Assembly: GCF_003026285.1 (NCBI RefSeq)
Contig: NZ_PYOD01000001.1
Coordinates: forward strand, 744,001 to 808,000
Source: Photobacterium profundum
Lineage (GTDB): Bacteria; Pseudomonadota; Gammaproteobacteria; Enterobacterales; Vibrionaceae
DNA: 64,000 nucleotides
Direction: 5' to 3'
The notes beneath the pieces are model-generated. The model was not told where the DNA came from. It searched no databases and saw nothing but the letters and a program-made list of their open reading frames with translations. The translations under genes and the position numbers were made by a program. Shown piece by piece: positions 47,785 to 56,904 of this stretch (positions are counted from its first letter, which is position 1; each line of letters opens with the position of its first letter).

Positions 47785-48145
47785 TGTGTATTCCTTTTTA
47801 TTTTTATAATCGTATCTCATTGATGAATTGTGCAATTCACCGGCAAGGCTAAAGGAATACATATGTCGATATTGTGAACGTATTCACACTATAAATAGCC
47901 TAATTTTTATTCAATTAAGCGGTTATTCTTGCAACTGTAATTTTATTCAAGCTGCGACGGGAAAGGCTAATAAAGCAAGCGCTTAATTGCATGAATACAA
48001 AGGGCTGGTGCATATATAAAAATGAAGTCGAGTGAAGTAAAACCCAAATCTTGATTGAAGATCAAACTTATTAAATTAAGTGTGAACTCAGCACAGATAT
48101 TCTTTCAATAAATAGAATAAAGCAGATAAATAACAAATAGCAGGT
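47785..48145. other. Upstream region of the DUF885 gene
   Basis: About 360 bases without a supported gene. It holds the AAAAAGGAATACACA leader of the DUF885 gene and presumably its promoter. Nothing else is recognisable. Confidence 0.4.
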
Positions 48146-48170
48146 AAAAAAATGGCTTCCGAAGAAGCCA
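48146..48170 (-). terminator. Terminator of the amidinotransferase gene
   Basis: TGGCTTC and GAAGCCA with a CGAA loop are followed by TTTTTTTACC on the minus strand, 23 bases past the stop. Confidence 0.9.
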
Positions 48171-48192
48171 CTATATTATCTAGTTATGACGA

Positions 48193-49425
48193 CTAGTATT
48201 CCCAGTGCTCAAGACTGTGAGCGCCAGAGAATTGGTTAGGGAAGTAATCTTCACATGTACCTTCACGCCATACATCGGCTGTTGCACAGTGTAGACCACC
48301 ACCAAATGCGTAAGCATCACGTAAATCAACCGGTACAACATCAAAGCCGAGCTTATCGAATTGCTCCATTTGTGCGGTTTCAGATGCTTCAACACAGACT
48401 GTTTTATGATCTAAGATCAATGTATTCATCGACAACCAAGTGCTTGAGTAACAAAGCGGTGGTGGGTTATCCCACGCTGGGCTGACCGCTTCTACAATTT
48501 CCCAATCATTTTTCTCGAAGATTTCACGCTGTCCTTTGAATAATGGACGATTAGGGTTCAGCAACATTAAACCAGGACGTAACGGACAGAAGGTCGCATC
48601 AATATGAATTGGATGGTTATCTTCAAAGCTTAACGTGTGAACACGGTAACCTTGAGATTCATACTTACGCTTTATCCAACGAATACCCGCTAAGTTGGTG
48701 GTAAGACCGTGTTGTACAAAAATATCTTTACCTAAACGCATTACATCAGCGGCATCGAACAGAATATCAGTTTCTTTGGTGCTGTACTCTTTACGCAGTG
48801 AGCGCTCCATGGTTTCTGCATCAGACAGGTATTCGTAAGCCGCCACATAGTCCATACGGAAGCTATCATCAGACAAACGTGGACGCGGTGCTTGCTCAAT
48901 CATACAATTTGGATCTGATTCAAAATACTCACGCATCAAATCTACATAAGCCAAATATTCAAAGTAACGGCTACGGAAGCTCATTGGTGCCATCAGCATG
49001 CTCTTACCCATGGTAAGTAGGCAGTCACGTGGAGGCATTACGCCAAAACCAGAGCTGATGCTGAAATCAGGAGTGGTAATGCGCTCATGCCAGTCGACTG
49101 CCCCTGGGCGGTCAACGATGATATTGCGATCTTCTAAAATCTTCGCAAAACCATTCAAGCATTCATTGGCACGTTCGATAGACTCTTGAGAACGACGACC
49201 TGCCTTACCACCTCTCATTGGAGAACCAGCTGGTATTTTTTCATTACTTGCCGGGCAAGCTTCCGGAATATGTTGATTATCCGCAATACCAACAATAACG
49301 TGACGAAGTGGATCGAAGTCATTATAAGACTCAACATGTAGACCTTGTCTTACATAAGGTACACCAGAATCTTTTCTTTCTAGTGGTAAAGAGGCATTAG
49401 GATATAGATCGTTAGAAATACTCAT
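48193..49425 (-). CDS. AGAT-type amidinotransferase
   Basis: This 410-residue enzyme of the glycine amidinotransferase/StrB family transfers the amidino group of arginine to an amine acceptor. From ATG at 49425 (GGAG 8 bases upstream) the frame shows FDAADVMRLGKDIF, then HPIHIDATFCPLRPG with the catalytic His-Asp pair, and the nucleophile Cys380 in GGGLHCATADVWREG. The pattern closely follows eukaryotic AGAT and cyanobacterial CyrA/SxtG. The acceptor (glycine, lysine, an aminocyclitol) cannot be read off. It is divergent from an AraC regulator and has its own terminator. Confidence 0.9.
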   Translation of the reverse strand: MSISNDLYPNASLPLERKDSGVPYVRQGLHVESYNDFDPLRHVIVGIADNQHIPEACPASNEKIPAGSPMRGGKAGRRSQESIERANECLNGFAKILEDRNIIVDRPGAVDWHERITTPDFSISSGFGVMPPRDCLLTMGKSMLMAPMSFRSRYFEYLAYVDLMREYFESDPNCMIEQAPRPRLSDDSFRMDYVAAYEYLSDAETMERSLRKEYSTKETDILFDAADVMRLGKDIFVQHGLTTNLAGIRWIKRKYESQGYRVHTLSFEDNHPIHIDATFCPLRPGLMLLNPNRPLFKGQREIFEKNDWEIVEAVSPAWDNPPPLCYSSTWLSMNTLILDHKTVCVEASETAQMEQFDKLGFDVVPVDLRDAYAFGGGLHCATADVWREGTCEDYFPNQFSGAHSLEHWEY

Positions 49426-49937
49426 TACAAATCTCCAATAGAATGAATATAAATCAAGAAGTCGTGCTTCCATATATTATTAATGTTGTCACCTTATATT
49501 TAAGCAACAATATGCCAGCCATAATCCATGATAAATATTATTAATAATAATTTCTTTATTCTGATTAGCAGTTATATTCGCTGCTCTTCAATAACACTAA
49601 TATCGCGCTAAACGCCGACTGATAATAGTCATTTACTGCTAACAACTGACTGTTCCCTGCTCTGATGTTGTTTTTATTATATAGCCAATAAAGTATTCAT
49701 TTCGATAACTGATATACCCAGCCTAAACAATACAATCCATTACAGAATATTCACATTTCGCATAATTATGCATAAATCACCCCCATTTAAATAGAAGATA
49801 GTTATTACTCCTATTCCATTGCGGTATCGCATTGATGTTATTTATAACGGTGTAACATCACATTTATAAAGTGATTAGTTGGCATTCATTTTTTTTCAAG
49901 GGTAAATATAATGCGATACGACGAGGGAGGTACATTT
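49426..49937. other. Divergent amidinotransferase/AraC regulatory region
   Basis: This 512-base AT-rich gap holds promoters for both genes. The clearest element is a 12-bp perfect palindrome GCATAATTATGC at 49760-49771, with AATATTCACATTTC beside it. It partly resembles an ArgR box but misses several consensus bases. No other gene is apparent. Confidence 0.45.
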
Positions 49938-50849
49938 ATGTGTCAACGTGTTATTGCCAACACCCCTAAATTTCTGATGTTCGACTTACAAAAAATAGAA
50001 GAAACAGAACACATGATATTTGGAGCGGACTATATATTAATACGCCCTAAAACAGCGGGATGCACGCTGCATTTAGCCAATACTAACTACCAGTTAAGAG
50101 TAGGACAACTGATATTACTCGCACCATTTAACCCATTTAGGCTATCATTAGACCAACATCAAAGTGTGCCAACCGACTGTGATACATTGCATTTCAGATT
50201 AAATGCAATGGGGCAAACATTCGTCGATAGTGTTCAATTTTATACTATCAAAACCATGCTAGAGCAGTCACGCAATGGTACTTTATTCGAAGGTCAGGGC
50301 ATTTCTGATATCCACCACTTATTAGATAAGATGGAAAATTCCTTTGAGTTTTCTCAAGTGCTAAATCTGCTTGGTTTACTCGAAAAATTATCAGCAATGA
50401 TACCAGCCCGCTATCTTGCTAATAACCGTTTTGAAGTGAATAATATTAAACGCACAGAAAACCGCGTCCATATTGTACAAGAATATATTGCGAATAATTT
50501 AGCAGAACAATTATCTGTGGCATTAGTAGCAGAACAACTTCATATGGCTGATAGTACTTTTTCACGGTTTTTTCATGCTAACCTTGGGGTTACTTTTCGG
50601 CAATATGTTATCGAGCAACGTGTTAGACAAGCGGCTAGATATTTAGTCATGACAGATTGGACTATTGCTCATATCGGCTCTGAAGTAGGATTTTCATCTT
50701 TATCAAACTTTAATTCAAAATTTAAAAGCCTATTACGTGTTACGCCACGAGAATACCGTGCGAATCATATTGATATGCGTAAAGATATTGAAAGCAGTCG
50801 AGCTGTAGAAGGTCAAATACAAAAACAGCTATCAGATACAATGATATAA
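49938..50849 (+). CDS. AraC-family transcriptional regulator
   Basis: This 303-residue protein starts at ATG 49938 behind a very strong GGGAGG. An ATG at 49911 would give 312 residues and has an AAGGG of its own, so either may be used. The N-terminal half is a cupin-like sensor (TLHLANTNYQLRVGQLILLAP). The C-terminal double helix-turn-helix contains VALVAEQLHMADSTFSRFFH and IGSEVGFSSLSNFNSKFK. The divergent amidinotransferase gene is its likely target, and the downstream transport operon a second possibility. Confidence 0.85.
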   Translation: MCQRVIANTPKFLMFDLQKIEETEHMIFGADYILIRPKTAGCTLHLANTNYQLRVGQLILLAPFNPFRLSLDQHQSVPTDCDTLHFRLNAMGQTFVDSVQFYTIKTMLEQSRNGTLFEGQGISDIHHLLDKMENSFEFSQVLNLLGLLEKLSAMIPARYLANNRFEVNNIKRTENRVHIVQEYIANNLAEQLSVALVAEQLHMADSTFSRFFHANLGVTFRQYVIEQRVRQAARYLVMTDWTIAHIGSEVGFSSLSNFNSKFKSLLRVTPREYRANHIDMRKDIESSRAVEGQIQKQLSDTMI

Positions 50850-50876
50850 CTGGAATCAAATAGCGTTTTATATTTT

Positions 50877-50910
50877 AAAAGAGAGTAACAATAATTTGCT
50901 ACTCTCTTTT
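50877..50910. terminator. Bidirectional terminator
   Basis: AAAAGAGAGTA and TACTCTCTTTT form an 11-bp perfect stem between the convergent araC-type and symporter genes. Confidence 0.9.
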
Positions 50911-50912
50911 TA

Positions 50913-52373
50913 TTAGTGAGAAGGGAACGAAACAGTTGATGGTTGGTGACTAAAATATTTAGCGACTAACCAATAAGTACCACAAGCAAATAATGAGGAG
51001 TAAATCGGTGCTTCAACCCAACCTAAATTGAATTGTAAAAAGAATAAACAACCCGAACTAAATCCGATGATCATCGAAAATAACGCCGCATATATATTGG
51101 CAGACACAAAGTGAGCAAGCAATGTAGGGGCAACCAATGCAGCCATTAATGTACCTGAGCCCAATATTGCCAACATAGACAGCATAAAAGGAGGAGCAAG
51201 CAACATAAGCACAAACCCCGTTCCACCTAATAGCCACACCGCACTTCGATTCAATATTAATAATGATTTTTCTGATAACCGACAATTGGGCCAAATAGCC
51301 TGACGCAAGTCATGCGATACAGAACCCGCAATGGCATGCAAAACAGAATTAGCTGTCGACTTCATAGCAAATAAAATAAACAGTGTGACAACGGCTGACA
51401 TTGAAGGGGATAGAAAGTTGGCGAGAAAGGTAGGCATAGCTTCATCTGGTGTTGCTAGACCGGGTACTTTTAAACGTGTATATAGCCCCGCTAAGGGCAC
51501 GAGGCTAAGCAAACAGGCAATGGGGGTCATATAAGCTGCCACATGATGTAGCTTGGTGGTTTTTGCCAACGCCATGAACCGAACAGACATATAAGGTAAT
51601 GTTGCACTGTAAATAAACGCGTAAGGCAATACCATGAGTACATGCCAAACCGAGGAACCATAAGGACCAGAATCAGTCGGGGCAAGTAATTCAGGATCGA
51701 TCGCATTTAAGCCTGAAATAAGCTCACTGGGTGACATATCGGAAAAAATAGTCACAACGATAATAAGGGCTGAGACGCACATTCCTATTACCATAAAAGC
51801 ATCGGTAAATGCGACAGCTGCTAGCCCACCAATAGAGGTATACAAAATAATGATACCAACCATTAATAATGCAGCCGTATCTTGATCGATACCTAACCAT
51901 TGCCCAGCCAGTAACCCAAGTGCCTTTATTTGCCCCACCAAGAAAACCAGCAATAAAATAATCGTGATAATGGCGGCAAAGGCTTGAGTGAAACGCTTAA
52001 CAATTTCGGGGCCTTCATGGCTGCGGGCAATATATTCAGGAATGGTGAAACTACCCATTTGCTCTGCTTTTTGATGTAAAAAACGCGCACAAAATAAGAC
52101 CGCAAATACCATAGCTGGCGCAAAAAAGAAATTACCAAGTAATTCAATAGCACCGTATTTATAGGCAACACCAGGGGATCCCATGAACCCCCAGCCTGAA
52201 AACCCTGTTGCAACAATCGTCGCGGCACCAATGAAAGGGCCAAGGCAGTTGGCGGCTAATAAAAAACCACCTTCACCATTACCTGTTTTCATAATTTTAT
52301 TACTATATAGCGCGAGTCCTACCATGATGCTCACCGTCACCAATAGGAGCACCCAGTTAAATGAGGTGATCAT
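50913..52373 (-). CDS. Sodium:solute symporter (SSS family)
   Basis: This 486-residue protein has about 13 hydrophobic segments. The SSS hallmarks are AATIVATGFSGWGFMGSPG in the early unwound helix region and YTSIGGLAAVAFTDAFMVIG in mid-protein. The substrate is unknown, and the family covers sugars, amino acids, nucleosides and choline-like compounds. It is the last gene of a three-gene leftward operon, 12 bases after the EamA exporter gene. Its closeness to the amidinotransferase hints at an amino or guanidino compound (inference). Confidence 0.87.
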   Translation of the reverse strand: MITSFNWVLLLVTVSIMVGLALYSNKIMKTGNGEGGFLLAANCLGPFIGAATIVATGFSGWGFMGSPGVAYKYGAIELLGNFFFAPAMVFAVLFCARFLHQKAEQMGSFTIPEYIARSHEGPEIVKRFTQAFAAIITIILLLVFLVGQIKALGLLAGQWLGIDQDTAALLMVGIIILYTSIGGLAAVAFTDAFMVIGMCVSALIIVVTIFSDMSPSELISGLNAIDPELLAPTDSGPYGSSVWHVLMVLPYAFIYSATLPYMSVRFMALAKTTKLHHVAAYMTPIACLLSLVPLAGLYTRLKVPGLATPDEAMPTFLANFLSPSMSAVVTLFILFAMKSTANSVLHAIAGSVSHDLRQAIWPNCRLSEKSLLILNRSAVWLLGGTGFVLMLLAPPFMLSMLAILGSGTLMAALVAPTLLAHFVSANIYAALFSMIIGFSSGCLFFLQFNLGWVEAPIYSSLFACGTYWLVAKYFSHQPSTVSFPSH

Positions 52374-52385
52374 CGTAGCCTCCGG

Positions 52386-53321
52386 TTAATGTTCTAGTTG
52401 ACTATTTTTGAGAGCAACGCGCTTCTTGGTCATACTAATAACAATCTCGCCCATACCGCCGCCTATCACTAAGATGCCACCGATACTTTGAAGCAACGTG
52501 AGTGATTCGCCAAACATCGCAATACCAATGCCCGCCCCAACCACCGTTTCGAGGTACGACACACAGGCTAACTCTGCTGCTTTCAAGTGCTTCGCTGCAA
52601 TAGTCAGTAACGTTAATGCACCAAAACCAATAAAGAATCCCATCGAAATTAACCAGATCCAAGAACTGGTATTCATATCAGCAAGCGAAGGAGGTTTAAC
52701 GACAAAACATACCCCAATAGCCACAGCACCAAACAAGAAGTTGAAGAAAGAACGTGAATCGGAGCTTACATCAGTACGATAGCGACTGAAGAACAAATAC
52801 AAACCGTAACCGACCCCAGAAGCTAACCCAAGCATATCGCCGATGAAGTTTTCTTTAGAGAAAGACAGAGATACGGTCAATCCATCACTCGCACTGTAAT
52901 TAATAATTCCGATAATAAACAAACACCCAATGAATACTGCTGTTAATAGTGAAGCAGTCAACTTAGATATTTTTTCTTTAAGAAAAATAGCCGCTAAAAT
53001 GGTCGAGAATACCGGACCGGTGTAGATAAGAAATACCGCATTGGCTAAGGTGGTGTATTGGGTGGCAGAAACATAAGCTGCTAGGCATAAACCTAAACAG
53101 GCACCGCTCGCAATAACCGTTGATGTTATTTTGGTGGTTTTTATCAGTGATGTTTTACCTTGATAAAACATCAAACCTAAAATACAAATCGCGCCAACAG
53201 TCATGCGTGTAAATGCGATAACATCACCGCTAGTATTAATATTTCGGGCAAACAATCCAACACACCCCATTAGGGCAGCCGAAACTATCATCGTGGAATA
53301 GCCCAACGTTTTGGTGTTCAT
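52386..53321 (-). CDS. EamA/DMT-family transporter
   Basis: This 311-residue, ten-span drug/metabolite transporter has two EamA repeats, each opening with a small-residue-rich helix (IVSAALMGCVGLFARN and LGLASGVGYGLYLFFSRY). AAAGGAG precedes the ATG by 7 bases. Its start overlaps the stop of the small membrane protein gene by 4 bases (ATGA). The direction of transport and substrate are unknown, and many members export amino acids or metabolites. It ends with a basic tail KKRVALKNSQLEH. Confidence 0.87.
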   Translation of the reverse strand: MNTKTLGYSTMIVSAALMGCVGLFARNINTSGDVIAFTRMTVGAICILGLMFYQGKTSLIKTTKITSTVIASGACLGLCLAAYVSATQYTTLANAVFLIYTGPVFSTILAAIFLKEKISKLTASLLTAVFIGCLFIIGIINYSASDGLTVSLSFSKENFIGDMLGLASGVGYGLYLFFSRYRTDVSSDSRSFFNFLFGAVAIGVCFVVKPPSLADMNTSSWIWLISMGFFIGFGALTLLTIAAKHLKAAELACVSYLETVVGAGIGIAMFGESLTLLQSIGGILVIGGGMGEIVISMTKKRVALKNSQLEH

Positions 53322-53470
53322 GATTTACTCCTTTGATTATTGTCATCAGGATGATCGCAAAGCATTCCACCGCCAGTGATTTGGTAATAACCGTACACCA
53401 GCATTACCACCACACATAGAGCAACATTAGCGAGTATAAATACATCGACAGACCAATATCCTGTAAGCAT
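53318..53470 (-). CDS. Small membrane protein, 50 residues, transporter-linked
   Basis: The ATG at 53470 sits 6 bases after AGGGA. The protein has one span (about residues 8-27, DVFILANVALCVVVMLVYGY) followed by QITGGGMLCDHPDDNN. The cytosolic or periplasmic tail carries Cys, Asp and His in a row. Longer in-frame starts (53476, 53518) have no better spacing. Overlap with the EamA gene by 4 bases shows tight coupling and suggests a subunit of the EamA or SSS transporter. I do not recognise the family. Confidence 0.7.
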   Translation of the reverse strand: MLTGYWSVDVFILANVALCVVVMLVYGYYQITGGGMLCDHPDDNNQRSKS

Positions 53471-53624
53471 CTTCATTCCCTTTTCAAGGCTAAAATAACA
53501 ACATACGAAAATGAGCAATGAAGTATGTTGTGATTGATATTTATATTGATTGAGTACTGACTCAATAACTAGTCAAAACCTGCCGTCTACTTGCTAATTA
53601 CTGCTCAATAGTTGAAAACACGAT

Positions 53625-53650
53625 CAAAAAAGGCAGCCCGATGGCTGCCT
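53625..53650 (-). terminator. Terminator of the transporter-yegW transcript
   Basis: AGGCAGCC and GGCTGCCT (8 bp, 4-base loop) are followed on the minus strand by TTTTTTGATCG, 87 bases past the yegW stop. Confidence 0.88.
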
Positions 53651-53736
53651 AATAGAAGGAATAATAGATACGCTTAAGCTAGCGATTTAATACGGTTTTC
53701 ATATACGTTTAATTAATTAAATTACCTTTGCAGTAT

Positions 53737-54480
53737 TTAATCTTCAGCAACGAATACGTACATATCACCACGGCAATAGTTAACACTGTATTCCATTAAC
53801 TGCCCAGAAATATCAAATGCAACCTGCTTAATCACTAAAACAGGTACTGTTGATTTAAGGCCTAAATGATCAAGAAACTCATCCGTAGGCATTTGGGCAC
53901 TGACTCTACTTTTCGTTCGAGTCAAAATAATGTTCTGACTACGAAAATACTCATACAGTGATACTTGAATATCATCTGCGTCGGCGATTAAATGCGCAGG
54001 AACATAGGATTCTTCAATTGAGACAGGTTGGTCGTCAACATAACGGATCCGCTTAAGTAAAAATACTTCATCGTTTACCGAGATATTAAGCTGTTCTGCT
54101 ACATCGGCATTGCTTGCAACGATTTCTTTTTTAATCCATAACGTATCTGGACGCTTCCCTTTTAAAACAACTTGCTGAGAGAACCCTTTCGGCTCTTTTA
54201 ACGAATACTCTAGCGTGTCACTTACCATAGTGCCACAGCCCCGAGAACGTACAACAACCCGATCCTTATCAAGTACATCAAGCGCTTTGCGAACAGTAAT
54301 ACGTGAAATACTCAGCATTTCGCTCAACTCACGTTCTGTCGGAAGAAAATCACCACCCACCAGCATTTTTTGCTGAATCGCCTGTTTAATGGTCTCTGAT
54401 ACTTTCACGTATAGTGGTGATTTATCTTTTTGCGCTATACGCGCCTTAATAAGTGAGATCAAGCTATTGTAATCATTCAT
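53737..54480 (-). CDS. yegW: GntR-family (HutC subgroup) regulator YegW
   Basis: This 247-residue protein (E. coli YegW 248) has an N-terminal winged helix with LSISRITVRKALDVLDKDRVV and a UTRA ligand domain with KPLEY-type features: EYSLKEPKGFSQQVVLKGK and KRIRYVDDQPVSIEESYVPA. It matches YegW almost throughout. Its start is flush against the stop of the OxlT-like gene (TAG then ATG). With yegT, yegU and yegV nearby it should repress that set. The candidate operator is at 59312. Confidence 0.92.
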   Translation of the reverse strand: MNDYNSLISLIKARIAQKDKSPLYVKVSETIKQAIQQKMLVGGDFLPTERELSEMLSISRITVRKALDVLDKDRVVVRSRGCGTMVSDTLEYSLKEPKGFSQQVVLKGKRPDTLWIKKEIVASNADVAEQLNISVNDEVFLLKRIRYVDDQPVSIEESYVPAHLIADADDIQVSLYEYFRSQNIILTRTKSRVSAQMPTDEFLDHLGLKSTVPVLVIKQVAFDISGQLMEYSVNYCRGDMYVFVAED

Positions 54481-55731
54481 CTATTCATGCTTTTCCTTGA
54501 GTACTGATTTGATTATACCCAAGCGGATAGGCTGTAGCCAGAGTGCTAAACAAACAGTTATTGCCATCAACGCCGCACAAATTTGATAAGCGATGTGATA
54601 ACTACCTGTCATATCAACGGCAATAGCGGCTAAAACGGGGCCAATAAAACCACCAGACCCCCAAGCAGTGTAAAGCACACCGTAATTTGCTCCATAGTTT
54701 TTTAAGCCATAAAAACTTGCCATAATCGAAGGGAAAACAGCTAAAAGTGCACCATACCCTATACCAGCGACACCCGCACCGATGATTAACAGCACGCTAT
54801 TATCATAACTTGCAAATAACAGCATATTGACGCCCTGCAAGGCAAACGCCAGTGTCAATGTGCGAACACCACCTAATTTATCCGACAATATTCCTGTTGC
54901 TAGACGACCACCAGAGTTAAATAAAGCTAATGCAACCACCAAGTAAGCCCCGTCGGTAATATCTGCTTGAACGGCAGCTATCGAGGTAATATTAGCAATA
55001 ACCATTAAACCAGCAGCAGAAGAAAATGCATACATTAGCCACAAAATATAGAATTCTCGCTTTTTAACCATTTCATTCCATGGCGTTTCCGTAAATTTAT
55101 CTACCGTAGAGTTCTGGTGAGTTAAATTAGTCGTTTTGTTCTTAGGCAATTTCGCAATATAATTTTCTGGCGGATTATCGATTGTACAAGCAAGCGGAAA
55201 AGCAATGAGCAATAACATGCAGCCCAAAACAAAAAAGCTCTGGCTAATACCATACTGTGCAATCAAGTAACTCACTAGCGGAGCAAGGTAAATGGATGCA
55301 ATACCAAATGCTGTTGCAATTAAGCCATTCACCAACCCTTTTTGGCTACTATGAAACCATTTCATGACAACAGGATTTAAACACGCATAAGCAAATCCAA
55401 TTCCGCATCCAGTAAGTACACCAAAAGTCACGGTCAATACCAGAGGAGATAAGCTGATACTTGAAAGTAACAAGCCCCCACCCGCTAATAACGATCCCGT
55501 CATAAGCACCTTTCGCGGACCAATTTTATCTTGCACAAACCCCGCACCGAGCACTGCTAATGACAGAACAACAATAGAAACAGTATAAGGGAAAGATGCC
55601 TGTGAATTACTCCAGCCATGCTCAACAACCAGCGCATTTTTAAACACACTCCACGCATAGAGAATACCAATACATAGATTCACGCCGCAGCTAGCCATTA
55701 GCACTTGAATGGCTCTATCTTTGAAGCTCAT
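54481..55731 (-). CDS. MFS transporter, OxlT (oxalate/formate antiporter)-like
   Basis: This 416-residue, 12-span transporter has the OxlT-like opening CGVNLCIGILYAWSVFKNAL, the motif-A DKIGPRKVLM in loop 2-3 and GGRLATGILSDKLGG in the central repeat. ATG at 55731 is chosen because GGAA is 7-10 bases upstream. Two earlier starts lack a site. It is absent between yegV and yegW in E. coli, so it is an insertion or recruitment into this locus. It abuts yegW and is probably co-transcribed with it. Substrate unknown. Confidence 0.85.
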   Translation of the reverse strand: MSFKDRAIQVLMASCGVNLCIGILYAWSVFKNALVVEHGWSNSQASFPYTVSIVVLSLAVLGAGFVQDKIGPRKVLMTGSLLAGGGLLLSSISLSPLVLTVTFGVLTGCGIGFAYACLNPVVMKWFHSSQKGLVNGLIATAFGIASIYLAPLVSYLIAQYGISQSFFVLGCMLLLIAFPLACTIDNPPENYIAKLPKNKTTNLTHQNSTVDKFTETPWNEMVKKREFYILWLMYAFSSAAGLMVIANITSIAAVQADITDGAYLVVALALFNSGGRLATGILSDKLGGVRTLTLAFALQGVNMLLFASYDNSVLLIIGAGVAGIGYGALLAVFPSIMASFYGLKNYGANYGVLYTAWGSGGFIGPVLAAIAVDMTGSYHIAYQICAALMAITVCLALWLQPIRLGIIKSVLKEKHE

Positions 55732-55854
55732 GAGCTTTTCCAACATGGTTAGAATAATACCCAATCGAATAAGTAAAAAATCATCTTTTATGCGTAAGAA
55801 AAATCAATAAGAATGAGCAGGCACTTATTTAAGTTGGTATTCATTATGAAAAGA

Positions 55855-55882
55855 AAGAGAAATAAGTCACCTTACTTCTCTT
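55855..55882 (-). terminator. Terminator of yegTUV
   Basis: AAGAGAA and TTCTCTT with extra AAG/CTT pairing enclose a short loop and are followed by TTCTTTTC on the minus strand. Confidence 0.65.
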
Positions 55883-55950
55883 ATCAATTTATTTGAGAGT
55901 ACTATTTTTGATAACTAGATGATCAGAGATTTATCTAGATGGCTGATACA

Positions 55951-56904
55951 TTAATAACGTAATAAATAGTCAGCAATTTCTGTTTGGCTTGGGGCACAAT
56001 CACCACCTCGATGGCTAACCACAAACGAAGCGACTGCATTTCCAAGTAATACGGCATCAGGCAACTCCCAGCCCGACACTAAACCCGCGAGTACACCACC
56101 TGCATGGGAGTCACCAGCTCCAATCGTATCAACAACATTAGCTTTAAAAGGCGATACACACCCTGTCATGTGGCTATCTGTAAACAATGCGCCATCACTA
56201 TCGATACGTAAAATTAATGGGCACTGATATTTATCAAACCACGAAGTAGTAAACATATCAGCGGAAGTCATACCTAATACTTCCGCTTCTTGTCGATTAA
56301 GTGACACTATTGGTTTAAGAGCTAATAAACGGGAGAATAATTTAGGGGGTATTTCGACAATCCTAGGCCCAAAATCAACAAATATATCAACCGTTGTTGG
56401 TAAAGATTCCAACCAAGAAATAAGTACTTCACCACTCTCTGATGCTAGCTGATAACCCGATACATACACTAAAGCATCATCGGCAAGCGTTAAGCTGGCA
56501 AACAAAGACCTCGTCCACTGATTTTCAACGCCACTTACAGAGACAAAAGTGCGCTCGCCATCTGGCTCAACTAATGCCATACACCAGCCATTGTCACCAT
56601 TATCGTTACGAAGCACGCTATTAACACCCTTCTCTGCCATGGCACTTTCAATCAATGTCGCCCAATTCCCCTTCCCAAGAGGCAAAGCATTAAGGGAGTC
56701 GATACCCAGTCTCTTCAGGGTTATAGCAATATTAAGGGCACAACCTCCAACATGAATCCCTTTCTCAGTAACTTCTGTATCTCCGCCTCGCTCAGGTAAT
56801 TTCGGGGTATCAACCACGATATCAACCACCGCGGCACCCACCACACAAAGCTGACGTTGGTTATTCAGCTTTGGAATTAATTCCAGCAGTGCATTATGCG
56901 GCAT
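55951..56904 (-). CDS. yegV: PfkB-family sugar/nucleoside kinase YegV
   Basis: This 317-residue ribokinase-fold kinase (E. coli YegV 321) has the N-terminal substrate motif GGCALNIAITLKRLGI and the catalytic anion-hole DTIGAGDSHAGG with base Asp near residue 259. The substrate is unknown. Relatives phosphorylate ribose, adenosine or pseudouridine. GGAG lies 7 bases upstream of the ATG, and the start overlaps yegU by 11 bases. It is third in the yegT-yegU-yegV transcript. Confidence 0.92.
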   Translation of the reverse strand: MPHNALLELIPKLNNQRQLCVVGAAVVDIVVDTPKLPERGGDTEVTEKGIHVGGCALNIAITLKRLGIDSLNALPLGKGNWATLIESAMAEKGVNSVLRNDNGDNGWCMALVEPDGERTFVSVSGVENQWTRSLFASLTLADDALVYVSGYQLASESGEVLISWLESLPTTVDIFVDFGPRIVEIPPKLFSRLLALKPIVSLNRQEAEVLGMTSADMFTTSWFDKYQCPLILRIDSDGALFTDSHMTGCVSPFKANVVDTIGAGDSHAGGVLAGLVSGWELPDAVLLGNAVASFVVSHRGGDCAPSQTEIADYLLRY

